Shown: one piece after another, positions 8,793-16,972 of the stretch
Layout: every line of letters begins with the position of its first letter
Position numbering within the stretch: position 1 is the first letter of the stretch
Assembly (NCBI RefSeq): GCF_900187445.1
Contig: NZ_FYEB01000005.1
Coordinates: forward strand, 248,001 to 312,000
Source of the DNA: Pseudomonas sp. Irchel s3b2
GTDB lineage: Bacteria > Pseudomonadota > Gammaproteobacteria > Pseudomonadales > Pseudomonadaceae
Direction: 5' to 3'
Length of the DNA: 64,000 nt
Program-made: the position numbers and the translations under genes
The notes under the pieces: generated by a model
Database searches by the model: none
What the model saw: the letters and a program-made list of their open reading frames with translations, nothing else
Told to the model about the DNA's origin: nothing

Positions 8793-9371
8793 TCAGGCGG
8801 CGGGGAGCAGGCCTTTCTGTTTGGCGACATGAGTCGCCAGTGCGTCCATCAAGTCCGGGGACAGGCAGTCATAGGGTTCCAGGCCAATCGAGCGCAAGCG
8901 CTCGCGGATAGCCTTCATTTGCGCTGGCGGTGTGCCGGTTTCGATGATGGAGGACACGAACGCCGCGAATCCCGGCGCAGCCCATCCGCTCTGTGGCGAA
9001 AGCTCGGTGTGGACGAAGTCCAGGCCATAAAACGCATGGTCCTTGTTCTCGATGCGCCCAAAGAGATGGGCGTGACACTGCTTGCAGGCGTGGCGCTGGA
9101 TGGTGGCGGATTCGTCGACAATCGCCAGTTTTTCGCCGTGGGCAATGACGCTGACCTTATCTCTAGGCACCACGGCGATGACGGCGAATGTCGCGTTTTG
9201 TGGTTTCCAGCATTTGCTGCAGCCGCACGCGTGGTTATGCAGCGTTTGTGCGTCGATCTTGACCTCGACCTTGTCGGTCGCACACAGGCATTGCAGGGTG
9301 CCACCTGTGAAATTCGCGGCGGCGGGTTGGATACCATTGTCCAGTGCAGGGTGAAGTTGCAAGGTGCTCAT
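8793..9371 (-). CDS. gfa: S-(hydroxymethyl)glutathione synthase
   Basis: This is a 192-residue glutathione-dependent formaldehyde-activating enzyme, the usual family length. It speeds condensation of formaldehyde with glutathione, feeding S-(hydroxymethyl)glutathione dehydrogenase in the cytoplasm. The zinc-binding cysteines are visible in CLC (about residues 29-31), CGCSKC (about 49-54) and CKQC (about 96-99). It normally partners a formaldehyde dehydrogenase gene; here only the tail of such a gene remains upstream in the same orientation (9436-9497), so the partner must be encoded elsewhere. Confidence 0.9.
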   Translation of the reverse strand: MSTLQLHPALDNGIQPAAANFTGGTLQCLCATDKVEVKIDAQTLHNHACGCSKCWKPQNATFAVIAVVPRDKVSVIAHGEKLAIVDESATIQRHACKQCHAHLFGRIENKDHAFYGLDFVHTELSPQSGWAAPGFAAFVSSIIETGTPPAQMKAIRERLRSIGLEPYDCLSPDLMDALATHVAKQKGLLPAA

Positions 9372-9435
9372 GCTGGCGTCTCCGTTTCAGGGTGTCAGAC
9401 AAAAGTGCCTGGGGCCGTGCCCACAGACCGGTAGT

Positions 9436-9497
9436 TCATCGGGACTCGATGACGGCGCGGATCGATTTGCCTTCATGCATCCAATCGAACCGCGGCG
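9436..9497 (-). pseudogene. C-terminal remnant of formaldehyde dehydrogenase (frmA/adhC type)
   Basis: Minus-strand codons ending in a TGA at 9436-9438 read FDWMHEGKSIRAVIESR, which matches the conserved C-terminus of class III alcohol dehydrogenases (LMHEGKSIR). Only about 17 codons survive. The sense orientation directly upstream of gfa is the order expected for a formaldehyde-detoxification operon, so a deletion removed most of the gene. Confidence 0.6.
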
Positions 9498-9629
9498 GAT
9501 TTCGAAAAGGACACAGTGCATAAACGAGTGACCTCCTTCGGTGCGACCGGTCGGTTACCCAGATCAAGAATAGTCTGCGATGACGCCTCGAGCGCGGCCA
9601 GGGCCAGCGCACGGGCGAGTGTGCCGAAT

Positions 9630-9788
9630 TCAGATAACCAGGAGCCGTTGGGACTGCACTTCAGCGCGTAAATCGCGATTGGTGGCCGCAATGATGCGCA
9701 CATCCACGTTACGGGTTCGCTCTTCACCCACCCGTTCGAATTGCCCCTCCTGTAACACCCGTAACAAATTGTCGGGCAGTTGCTCGAC
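9630..9788 (-). pseudogene. Remnant of a sigma-54-dependent activator (AAA domain)
   Basis: A 52-codon minus-strand stretch between stops encodes the NtrC-family central domain around Walker B and sensor [19 protein letters not shown] then [14 protein letters not shown]. The GAFTGA part, the DNA-binding domain and any start are missing. It was probably a larger regulator gene trimmed by the same events that removed the formaldehyde dehydrogenase. Confidence 0.8.
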
Positions 9789-9917
9789 CTACTGACAACC
9801 AATCAGGTTTTACAGACCACTCAGCGTGAAGCCGAGCGTTGCCATGCGGGTTAGATAACCTGATAGATCGCCCTGAAACTATTGTCTAAGCTCAAGGTTC
9901 AGCATGAGGGCTCAGCC

Positions 9918-10610
9918 ATGTGCGGACGACTTTCGCAGTATCGAGGTGTTCACGAGTTCGTGGCGGCGCTGAGCATGCCCAACGCCCTGATCAACAATGC
10001 TGGCGATCAGCCGTTAGCACTCTACAATGCCGCGCCGTCGACTCAGCTCGCCCTCCTCCACGAGGAAAGCGGCGTGCTGCACGCCGACAGGGTTCGTTGG
10101 GGCTGGCGACCGCACTGGGCCAGGGATCATGCGACACCGATCAACGCCAGGGTTGAGAAAGTCGCCCATGACCCATTCTTCAAGGCGATATGGCCGCACC
10201 GGGCAATTATCGCCATCGACAACTGGTTTGAATGGGTTTACGAGGGCGGTCCGAAGAAACAGCCCTACCTGATCCGTCGCAAGGATCGCGCGCCGATCCT
10301 GTGCGCCGCGATTGGTCAGTATCCAAGGTACGAAAATGAGCCGGACGAGCATGACGGCTTCGTGATCATCACTGCGGACAGTGAGGGTGGCATGGTGGAC
10401 ATTCACGACCGTCGGCCAGTGACGCTCAATCCTGAACTGGCGCGGGAATGGCTTGATCCGTACACGCCCAAGGAGCGTGCCGAACAGATGCTCCTGCAGC
10501 AAGGCGAACCTTGCGATGCCTTCGAATGGTTCAAAGTGGACCTGGCTGTGGGCAATGTGAAGAACCAGGGCTCAGAACTGATAGAGCCCATTGAGGGCCT
10601 GCGCACATGA
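9918..10610 (+). CDS. SOS response-associated peptidase (SRAP/YedK/HMCES family)
   Basis: The product has 230 residues. The start must be the ATG at 9918 because the family's catalytic and DNA-crosslinking cysteine is residue 2 (MCGR); a longer frame to 9882 would bury it. Other conserved elements are PINARVE (Asn), DNWFEW (Glu) and DIHDRRPV (His; most members have RMPV). Proteins of this family form a thiazolidine link with abasic sites in single-stranded DNA and shield them. No LexA box was recognised upstream. Confidence 0.9.
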   Translation: MCGRLSQYRGVHEFVAALSMPNALINNAGDQPLALYNAAPSTQLALLHEESGVLHADRVRWGWRPHWARDHATPINARVEKVAHDPFFKAIWPHRAIIAIDNWFEWVYEGGPKKQPYLIRRKDRAPILCAAIGQYPRYENEPDEHDGFVIITADSEGGMVDIHDRRPVTLNPELAREWLDPYTPKERAEQMLLQQGEPCDAFEWFKVDLAVGNVKNQGSELIEPIEGLRT

Positions 10611-10732
10611 CCCGCCCCAGTCCGCCACCATGACGAGTGGAGATAAAACAATCTGAACCCGCACTTCCCCTCCCAGTCGAAAAAATTGGCAGCCCTTAAT
10701 CACTGAAGCATCACTTTAAAAGGAGTCTTTTC

Positions 10733-11146
10733 ATGAAGATTTCGGAAGTCATGACGAAAGATGTTTTAACAGCCAAGCCAAACCAGACGATCCAGGAGGC
10801 CGCGAACATGATGGCCAGGATCGATAGCGGCGCCATTATGGTTGAGGAGCAAGAGCGTCTGATTGGCATGATCACGGACCGGGATATAGCCATTAGAGCC
10901 GTAGCCGAAGGACTCACCGGCAAAACCCCTATCAGTAAAATAATGACCGGCGGCATCCGCTATTGCTTCGAGGATGAAGACATAGAGCATGTGGCTAAAA
11001 ACATGGCGGACGTGCAACTGCGTCGCCTGCCCGTGCTCAATCGAGACAAGCGTCTGGTTGGCGTTGTGTCACTGGGAAACATTGCCAGCACTCGGTCTCA
11101 ATCCGCCGCTGCTACTGTTTTGCGCGGAGTGGCACAGGCCCATTGA
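10733..11146 (+). CDS. Tandem CBS-domain protein
   Basis: The product has 137 residues comprising two CBS domains and nothing else: about 7-62 (VMTKDVLTAKPNQTIQEAA ... GMITDRDIA) and about 72-128 (IMTGGIRYCFEDEDIEHVA ... GVVSLGNIA). AGGAG lies before the ATG. Such stand-alone CBS pairs bind adenine nucleotides and act as sensors or regulators of partner proteins. It has no obvious partner here. Confidence 0.9.
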   Translation: MKISEVMTKDVLTAKPNQTIQEAANMMARIDSGAIMVEEQERLIGMITDRDIAIRAVAEGLTGKTPISKIMTGGIRYCFEDEDIEHVAKNMADVQLRRLPVLNRDKRLVGVVSLGNIASTRSQSAAATVLRGVAQAH

Positions 11147-11260
11147 ACGGTTGCTTAAACGCTCCTCAGGAGTAGAGTCCCCATGGATCCGGCACGCTCG
11201 CCTGGCCTGGAATCCCGTTCGAAACCAGGCTTTCGGGGCAGGCGAGTCCTTCTGCACACA

Positions 11261-11515
11261 TCAGTCCGGCTCGATGAGCAGGTCTTTGTCATCTGGACCG
11301 AGTGCCGGCTCCTGATCCTCCAATTTGCCGGTTTCACGCTTCTTTTTAAGCCGGGTTCGGGCACGCTCAGTGTCATAGGTCTTTCCTTCGGCCAAGGTGA
11401 TCAGGGTTGATGAGATCCGATAGAAACCACCACACGGCTCACAATGAATACGCAAGCCGCCCCCAAACGAAAGATCTTCCAGCGCACTGGTGTTTCCACA
11501 CAGCGGACAGTTCAT
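11261..11515 (-). CDS. Small zinc-ribbon protein of unknown function
   Basis: The product has 84 residues from the ATG at 11515, five bases after a perfect AGGAGG; the GTG at 11521 lies too close to that site. The N-terminus has CPLCG, and CEPCGG follows at about residues 28-33, giving a four-cysteine zinc ribbon. The C-terminal half is charged (RTRLKKKRE). It is likely a small metal-binding protein; the role is unknown. Confidence 0.65.
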   Translation of the reverse strand: MNCPLCGNTSALEDLSFGGGLRIHCEPCGGFYRISSTLITLAEGKTYDTERARTRLKKKRETGKLEDQEPALGPDDKDLLIEPD

Positions 11516-11652
11516 AGGCACCTCCTGACCATTCAGCTACGGCCGCTTTCAGCCCGCCATAAACGCTGACAACCTGGATAGGTATGAGTGACGAATAGCG
11601 GGGGACATGTTGATATCGACATGGACTATCCGTGGAGGTTGCTTGTTTTTCG

Positions 11653-11733
11653 GTAGGAGCTGGCTTGCATCGAAAGCGGCCTCACGTCATGCACCGCCTA
11701 TGAACACGCCTTCGCCGGCAAGCCGGCTCCTAC
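11653..11733. repeat. Inverted REP pair
   Basis: The arm GTAGGAGCTGGCTTGC is answered by GCAAGCCGGCTCCTAC across about 45 bases, the arrangement of Pseudomonas REP doublets. It lies downstream of the convergent-side end of the Hsp31-like gene. Confidence 0.75.
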
Positions 11734-11754
11734 GGGGGCTGCGATCTTTTGATC

Positions 11755-12432
11755 TTATTTCAGCTTCGCCAACAACGCCTTGGCGGTCGCTTCCGACGAG
11801 GCCGGGTTCTGACCGGTCAACAACAGACCATCCCCGACCATGTAACTCGCCCAGTCATCCGCCTTGGAATACAGACCACCATTGGCCTTGAGCATGTCTT
11901 CCACTAAAAATGGCACCACGTCCGTCAGCTGCACAGCGGCTTCTTCGGAATTGGCGAAGCCCGTCACGCGCTTGCCTTTGACTAACGGCTGGCCGTCCGC
12001 CCCCTTGACGTGACGCAACACTCCCGGCGCATGACAGACCGCCGCAACCGGTTTGCCCGCCTTGTAAAACGCTTCGATCAGCGCAATTGAAAAGGTGTCT
12101 TCAGCCAGATCCCACATCGGGCCATGCCCGCCTGGATAGAAAACAGCGTCGTAATCTTCGGCCTTCACAGTGCTCAGTATCCCGGTAGACGCCAATGCGG
12201 ACTGGGCAGCGGGATCCTTGCGAAAGCGATCAGTGGCGGCGGTTTGCGCGTCTGGCTCATCGCTCTTGGGGTCCAGCGGTGGATGGCCGCCCTTGGGTGA
12301 AACCAGGGTCAACTGCGCGCCAGCGTCCTTGAAGGTGTAATACGGTGCGGCGAATTCTTCGAGCCAGAAGCCGGTTTTCTTACCGGTGTTACCCAATTGA
12401 TCGTGGGACGTTAAAACCATCAGGATTTTCAT
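11755..12432 (-). CDS. DJ-1/PfpI family protein, Hsp31/glyoxalase III-like
   Basis: The product has 225 residues from the ATG at 12432, which has GGAG seven bases upstream; a 4-residue longer start at 12444 is less likely. The nucleophile elbow is AVCHAPGVL, with the supporting YPGGHGPMWDL segment and a metal/catalytic-type loop near the N-terminus (SHDQLGNTGKKTGFWLEEF). This layout matches the Hsp31/HchA-like type 1 glutamine amidotransferase-domain proteins, which act as methylglyoxal-consuming glyoxalases or deglycases. Confidence 0.85.
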   Translation of the reverse strand: MKILMVLTSHDQLGNTGKKTGFWLEEFAAPYYTFKDAGAQLTLVSPKGGHPPLDPKSDEPDAQTAATDRFRKDPAAQSALASTGILSTVKAEDYDAVFYPGGHGPMWDLAEDTFSIALIEAFYKAGKPVAAVCHAPGVLRHVKGADGQPLVKGKRVTGFANSEEAAVQLTDVVPFLVEDMLKANGGLYSKADDWASYMVGDGLLLTGQNPASSEATAKALLAKLK

Positions 12433-12728
12433 GTCGTTCTCCACTCGATTTCAGGATTGTTCAGTGACCTCGGCGCTGGATTTGACCTCCGGGCAGCGCT
12501 GTTCGTTGCGATGATTGCTCATGGCCTTGATGCGCAAAAAATTGCCCAGTCGCTCATCCAAAAAGCCCCCCGCGACCAGGTTTAACAAGCCCTCCAGCCG
12601 AGTACGCAAGAACTTGCGCGGCTGTGCGCAGCTTCTTGCGCACTTTTTCAGGTGTTCTTTGCCGAAAACCCTCTCGGCACTTTAAAAAAACACCTCAACC
12701 ATCTGAATCATATAGCTTTCAGTATTTC
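12433..12728. promoter_or_regulatory. Upstream region of hcp with enhancer-like palindromes
   Basis: About 85-125 bases before the sigma-54-like promoter, 12605-12645 has CGCAAG-AA-CTTGCG followed by GCGCAGCTTCTTGCGC, making nested symmetric TTGCGC sites. Both position and symmetry fit binding of a sigma-54 activator. No gene was found in the rest of the interval. Confidence 0.4.
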
Positions 12729-12744
12729 TGGCACGGTCCTTGAT
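12729..12744 (+). promoter_or_regulatory. Sigma-54-type promoter for hcp
   Basis: TGGCACGgtccTTGAT agrees with the RpoN consensus TGGCACG-N4-TTGCW at every fixed base but one (C to A in the -12 element), with exact GG-to-G spacing. It lies about 80 bases before the hcp start and points toward it. Confidence 0.55.
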
Positions 12745-12810
12745 AAGAGTCAGGCACCCACCGGGCGATACCGCCTCCCGGGCACCTAACTTTTAGCAAG
12801 GAGCGCATCC

Positions 12811-13326
12811 ATGGCTACACCAGCGTACATGTCCGTTACTGGCGAGAAACAAGGCCTTATCACTGCCGGCGCGTTCACCGCCGACTCCATCGGCAACGCC
12901 TATCAGGAGGGTCATGAAGACCAGGTCATGGTTCAGGCTTTCAGCCACGACGTGATCATCCCGCGCGACCCACAGTCCGGCCAACCGACCGGTCAGCGCA
13001 TACACAAGCCAGTCGTGATCACCAAGGTCTACGACAAGTCTTCGCCATTGCTGCAAGCGGCGTTGACCTCCGGCGAGCGCATGAGCGAAATCGTTATCCA
13101 GTGGTATCGCACCTCGGCTCAAGGCACCCAGGAGCACTACTACACCACCAAACTGGAAGACGCGATCATCGTCGCCATCAACAACAAAATGCACAACTGC
13201 CAGGACCCGTCGAACTCGCACTTCACGCATCTGGAAGAAGTGCAGTTCACCTACCGCAAAATCACCTGGACCCACGAAGTATCCGGTACTTCGGGTTCCG
13301 ATGACTGGCGCGTTCCGGTCGCCTGA
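12811..13326 (+). CDS. hcp: Hcp family type VI secretion protein
   Basis: The 171-residue product has the normal Hcp length. Family marks include MATPAYMSV at the start, the early GNAYQEGHEDQ loop, IHKPVVITKVYDKSSPLLQ and the terminal FTYRKITWTHEVSGTSGSDDWR. Hcp forms the hexameric rings stacked in the type VI secretion tube and is itself exported. No other T6SS genes lie nearby, so this is an orphan hcp serving a system encoded elsewhere. A sigma-54-like promoter precedes it and a terminator hairpin follows. Confidence 0.92.
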   Translation: MATPAYMSVTGEKQGLITAGAFTADSIGNAYQEGHEDQVMVQAFSHDVIIPRDPQSGQPTGQRIHKPVVITKVYDKSSPLLQAALTSGERMSEIVIQWYRTSAQGTQEHYYTTKLEDAIIVAINNKMHNCQDPSNSHFTHLEEVQFTYRKITWTHEVSGTSGSDDWRVPVA

Positions 13327-13346
13327 TCCAGGCCGACCGTCTCAAG

Positions 13347-13377
13347 CATCGGCCAGCTCTGCTGGTCGATGTTGTTT
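13347..13377 (+). terminator. Terminator after hcp
   Basis: An 11-bp stem with one wobble (CATCGGCCAGC-tct-GCTGGTCGATG) begins 20 bases after the hcp stop and is followed by TTGTTT. Confidence 0.65.
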
Positions 13378-13413
13378 GGGTCACTCAAGAAGCATTTCAA
13401 ATTGAAAATGGAC

Positions 13414-14115
13414 TCAGGGCACAAACGCCATCACGGAAACAGGAGAACCCGATCCCTCTTTCAGTCGAAGCACGCCAATGACCAATGTCGTGCCTTTCGC
13501 GGGTAGTTGATCGAGGTTAGTCAGGCACTCCAGGACAATACCCTCTTTCGCCAGAATCTGGCTGTTGGTGGCGTAAACCATGTTCTGCCCTGGATCAACT
13601 CCGTGCGTATCGATACCGACACCGGCTATCCGGCGTTCTTCAAGCAGAAATTTTGCCGTTGCAGCCCCCACACCGGGAAAGTGTGGCCCGCTTGCATCTT
13701 CATTGATAAAACGCTTGGGATCATCCCACAAGGCTTGCCACCCCGTATAAAACAGCACAACAGAACCCTGGTCGATGCGCCCATGAGCCTGTTCCCATTG
13801 CTCGATGTCCTGGATGCCAATCACATAGTCCGGGTTGTTCCGGGACTGGGTTCGAATATCAATCACGATGGCCGGCCGCACCAGAGACTCTGGCTTATAG
13901 GCATCAATCCCAATGGCATTGGGGTGAAAACTATTAGGCGCGTTCATATGGGTTGCACTGTGCTCACCCATGCTGAAACGCCGCAGGTAATAACCGTCTT
14001 TTTCCTGTGAGGCCACCACATCGAATGTCACCGGCGGGTCGTCAGGCCAAAGTGGAATGGACGGGCTGATGATATGGCTGAGGTCGATGACCTTTCGAAA
14101 CTGAATACTCCGCAT
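13414..14115 (-). CDS. Cyclase-family (kynurenine formamidase-like) hydrolase
   Basis: The product has 233 residues from the ATG at 14115. It belongs to the cyclase/KynB-like metal hydrolases: IDLSHIISPSIPLWP at the N-terminus and the metal motif HSATHMNAP, a variant of HxGTHxDxP, then GVGIDTHGVDPG. The frame stays open upstream to a stop at 14197-14199 and encodes a signal-peptide-like stretch (YRLLAALLTVGVAKSFA) without ATG or GTG. The gene may thus have lost the start of an exported form, or it may use TTG at 14169. The substrate is unknown. Confidence 0.7.
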   Translation of the reverse strand: MRSIQFRKVIDLSHIISPSIPLWPDDPPVTFDVVASQEKDGYYLRRFSMGEHSATHMNAPNSFHPNAIGIDAYKPESLVRPAIVIDIRTQSRNNPDYVIGIQDIEQWEQAHGRIDQGSVVLFYTGWQALWDDPKRFINEDASGPHFPGVGAATAKFLLEERRIAGVGIDTHGVDPGQNMVYATNSQILAKEGIVLECLTNLDQLPAKGTTLVIGVLRLKEGSGSPVSVMAFVP

Positions 14116-14416
14116 TCCTTTGACGTCCTTATTCTCTGCGAAACTTTTAGCGACGCCGACCGTTAGCAAAGCGGCCAGCAGCCTATAGATACCCGTTTAA
14201 AAGAGCTCTGTTTTGCTTTGATATCGCCATAATGATTGATTACGCTTTTGATCATTCAAGGGGTCCTGTCCTCTCGTCCAGTCGCCCTCCATTCTCTGCC
14301 TTGTAGATCCTGAAGAGGCTCTGTATCGAAGAGTATCAATATTGATCACTTCAAGGCATCACCGTAACCGTACGGGATCCAGACCGCGATCATTCACCGC
14401 TTTAAACCCACCCAAT
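14116..14416. other. Upstream region of the cyclase gene
   Basis: The region holds a vestigial signal-peptide reading frame (14116-14196) and a perfect 12-bp palindrome ATCAATATTGAT at 14335-14346, a possible regulator site. No other gene was found. Confidence 0.4.
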
Positions 14417-14451
14417 AAAAAATGGGCGACCTCAAAGGTCGCCCATTTTTA
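14417..14451. terminator. Strong bidirectional Rho-independent terminator
   Basis: AAAAAATGGGCGACCT-caa-AGGTCGCCCATTTTT has a 9-bp GC-rich stem extended by A/T pairs, giving a T-tract in either direction. On the minus strand it could end the transcript of the gene at 14742-15326. Confidence 0.9.
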
Positions 14452-14741
14452 TATCCGAAACTTTTAAACATCACCTCCCGTAGAAGGTGTTCGCCCAGTG
14501 TAATGGCCTGGCAATCCATGCACCGGTAAAGAGCCCTGACACCGGGCGAACGGGAAGGATTTTAATGGAATTTGGCCGATATGTCCTAGTGCATAAACAT
14601 GAAATTTATGCACATATTATTTCGTAAGGTTTTGCTTACATAACCCACACAACCCTCTTAAAACTCACGAGCCAGACCATTAAAACTGATTGTTCTTATA
14701 CAACTATCCGCACAAGAACAATCAATCCGTACAAGTAATGA
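14452..14741 (-). ncRNA. Possible structured 3' UTR or small RNA
   Basis: In this 290-base gap a 13-bp stem with one mismatch (GTTCGCCCAGTGT 14489-14501 with ACACCGGGCGAAC 14539-14551) encloses a smaller ATGG/CCAT hairpin. Read on the minus strand it sits about 190 bases after the gene at 14742 and just before the strong terminator. It could be a long structured 3' UTR or an sRNA. No known RNA family was recognised. Confidence 0.3.
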
Positions 14742-15326
14742 TCAGCTTGGGTGCTGAGTGGTCACTTTCAGCACGTCGGTATAGGTCACCACAACGCTCT
14801 GCCCTACTTTCAGATCTTTCAATTTCGCCTGGACTTCAGGCCTTTCGACGTTGACGGTTTTGGATTGGCCGGCCGGGTTCTGCAAGGTCACCTGGTTTTT
14901 CTTCAGGTCGATGTGGGTGATTTTCAGTTGGACCTGTACCTGACGGTAGGCTTCGCCGCCGGGGTTGGGATTGTCTTTGGTAGCGCGGATTTCGCCAGTG
15001 CGTTCGATGGAACCTGGCAGGCCTTTGTCGACGTCGGTGTCGAGGTAGGCCGCGACCGAGCGGACGACTTCGACGTTGACCTGATCACCGACTTTCAGTT
15101 TGTCGAGGTTTTTGGCTTTGTCGCTGAGTTGTACATAGACCTGCCGACCTTCGGCGCCTTCAAGGACGACCTGATGGTTGGCGGCGTCGACCGCCAGGAC
15201 TTTGGTGACGACTTGATCGGCTTCCACGGCGGCGGCCAGCGGGATGTCGGCGGCGACGGCGCTGAGGCTGGCGGTGGACAGGAGCGTGGCGAGGGCGATG
15301 GCTTTGGTCAGTGCGTTGAGCTTCAT
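14742..15326 (-). CDS. Periplasmic protein of unknown function
   Basis: The product has 194 residues with a clear signal peptide (cleavage near SAVAA-DI). The mature part holds two similar beta-rich repeats, each with a VTLQ/VVLEG-like strand followed by KLKVGDQVNV or KDLKVGQSVVVTY, resembling the small OB-like barrels of periplasmic DUF5666-type proteins. It has no cysteine. The role is unknown. Confidence 0.7.
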   Translation of the reverse strand: MKLNALTKAIALATLLSTASLSAVAADIPLAAAVEADQVVTKVLAVDAANHQVVLEGAEGRQVYVQLSDKAKNLDKLKVGDQVNVEVVRSVAAYLDTDVDKGLPGSIERTGEIRATKDNPNPGGEAYRQVQVQLKITHIDLKKNQVTLQNPAGQSKTVNVERPEVQAKLKDLKVGQSVVVTYTDVLKVTTQHPS

Positions 15327-15412
15327 ATGCGGTACGTTCCCTGTGATGGATGGCAGCAGACGGCTTTAAAATCCGGGTTCGGCGCGTCCGTGCCGATGAG
15401 CATAGACGCTGT

Positions 15413-15586
15413 TCAGGGAGTGTTCGCAGTTTCTTGCGCAGTGGACTCTCCGCTGTCTGTGCCCTTACCGCTTTCCTTGCGCCGGGTCGGGTCGGTGGGG
15501 CGCAGGGCGTCGTTGTCGCGCTCGACTTCGCCCGGTGGCCGGGGTTCGTCGGGGTTTTCCGAGGGAGTGGTCGGTTTGGGATTCAT
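15413..15586 (-). CDS. Small hydrophilic protein of unknown function
   Basis: The product has 57 residues from the ATG at 15586, with AGGAAA upstream. It is extremely rich in Pro, Glu, Asp, Lys and Thr (NPKPTTPSENPDEPRPPG) and probably disordered. The start lies 11 bases after the stop of the gene at 15597-15839, so the two are likely translated together. No family was recognised. Confidence 0.55.
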   Translation of the reverse strand: MNPKPTTPSENPDEPRPPGEVERDNDALRPTDPTRRKESGKGTDSGESTAQETANTP

Positions 15587-15596
15587 GGGATTTTCC

Positions 15597-15839
15597 TCAG
15601 GCTTCGGGATCATTGACTTCGTGGGCGACGTTCACGGCCGGCGAGTCCTTGTGGGATTGATCGGCCTTGGCTTTGAGGATCTGCCATTGATCGAGGTCAA
15701 TGGCGCCCTGCCCCAGCAGATCGTCGGCGATGCGCAACAATTCGCTGTAATGCGAGTCGGGAGATTGCTGCCAGTAGGCCTTGTCTTCGAACAGCCGCTG
15801 CCAGGTGGCAAGGGTGGGCGGCTTAAGGTCATCGCTCAT
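15597..15839 (-). CDS. Small conserved hypothetical protein
   Basis: The product has 80 residues from the ATG at 15839 (MSDDLKPPTLATWQRL). It is mostly helical in appearance with two tryptophans, and it has no signal or membrane segment. It is probably co-transcribed with the disordered protein gene downstream. Function is unknown. Confidence 0.6.
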   Translation of the reverse strand: MSDDLKPPTLATWQRLFEDKAYWQQSPDSHYSELLRIADDLLGQGAIDLDQWQILKAKADQSHKDSPAVNVAHEVNDPEA

Positions 15840-15901
15840 GGCGGGCTCCCGAGAATGGGCTTCATTACGTAGGAAAACGGCGTGGCGCCGAGAGTTCCGA
15901 G

Positions 15902-16972
15902 TCAATACCCGGTCATTTCCAGATACCCCTGCCCGCCATGACTGCCGCTGAGCCGCACCGGCCCTTCCCAATAGGGAATGCGCAAATCCATCCAGGCCTT
16001 GGGGTTGAGGGCATCGATAGTGATATCGAGGTGCCTGGCGGGAATGTTGATCGACCAGCGTACAGGCATCGAACGCCCTTCCACGTTGGCGGTGTCTTGG
16101 GGTGTGAGGCGGATGTCATCGGCCTGCAACAACTGCGCCTGCCCTTGAGCGTCGATCCAGGTGCCGGTGAGATACGGCGCGCCGTCCTTTTGCCGCATGC
16201 GGTAGAGCATGACCTGTTCGCCGCTGTCCAGGTGCAGGGAGAACCAGTCCCAACCGGTTTGATTGGCGGTCAGGGGTTGGCTGCTCCACTCGCGATCGAG
16301 CCAGGCCGGGCCGCTGACCGTGTAAGTTTTGCCGTCGACTTCCAACGTGCCGCTGGCCTGGAAAAACGGCTGGCTGTAATAGTACGACGCCTGGCCTTGT
16401 TCGGATTTCTGGCTGAAGCCTTTGTCGCCCTGAAGCACCAGTGGCCGACTTGAAGTCAGTCGAAGCTGGTAGCTGAAAGCCTTGTCGCGAGCGCTGAGTT
16501 GCAGGTCCGCCAGAGGATCTTCAGCGGTGGCCTGACTGCTGAAATGCCAATCGTCGATCCATGCGTTGAACGGCGCCAGGCTCACGCCGGCCTGACCGAC
16601 GCCGCCTCGGGCGTAACGTTCGGCGGCATGGTGCACCGTGGCGGAAGTCACTGCCGCATGGCCCAGCCAGATAGTCTGATTACTCCAACCGGATTGTTCG
16701 GGAGTCGCCTTCAAGGCGCTGCGAAACAGCGTCCATTGCGCGCCGAACTCATGACCCTGATCGTCCTTGAGGTTGGCGGTGACGTACCACCATTCGATGC
16801 GAAAGCCATCGTGCGGGCCGTGGTCCGCCGGGAAACTGAACACTCTCCCGGGCACCACTGGGGTAAATGCCTCGGCCTGATGGCCTAGGCCGGCGAAGCC
16901 TTTTTCCGGCGCAGGCGTGTTGTCGCATCCACTCAATAACGCCAGTAACAACACGCTGACCTTAATCTTCAT
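15902..16972 (-). CDS. AttH-like lipocalin-domain lipoprotein
   Basis: The product has 356 residues from the ATG at 16972, which overlaps the end of the permease gene (16962). The signal peptide ends in the lipobox LLSGC. The body is the AttH/CrtC-like double lipocalin fold: FRIEWWYVTANL near residue 60, WLDREWSSQ in the middle and GWDWFSLHLDSGEQVMLYRMR later. AttH is the lipoprotein part of AttEFGH ABC systems, and the ATPase and permease genes lie directly upstream in the same operon. The transported substrate is unknown. Confidence 0.8.
   Translation of the reverse strand: MKIKVSVLLLALLSGCDNTPAPEKGFAGLGHQAEAFTPVVPGRVFSFPADHGPHDGFRIEWWYVTANLKDDQGHEFGAQWTLFRSALKATPEQSGWSNQTIWLGHAAVTSATVHHAAERYARGGVGQAGVSLAPFNAWIDDWHFSSQATAEDPLADLQLSARDKAFSYQLRLTSSRPLVLQGDKGFSQKSEQGQASYYYSQPFFQASGTLEVDGKTYTVSGPAWLDREWSSQPLTANQTGWDWFSLHLDSGEQVMLYRMRQKDGAPYLTGTWIDAQGQAQLLQADDIRLTPQDTANVEGRSMPVRWSINIPARHLDITIDALNPKAWMDLRIPYWEGPVRLSGSHGGQGYLEMTGY

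Noticed and set aside
14751..15872. 373-codon plus-strand open frame across three small minus-strand genes
   Set aside because: It is phenylalanine/valine/aspartate-rich antisense translation without a ribosome site; the minus-strand genes have signal peptide and ribosome sites.
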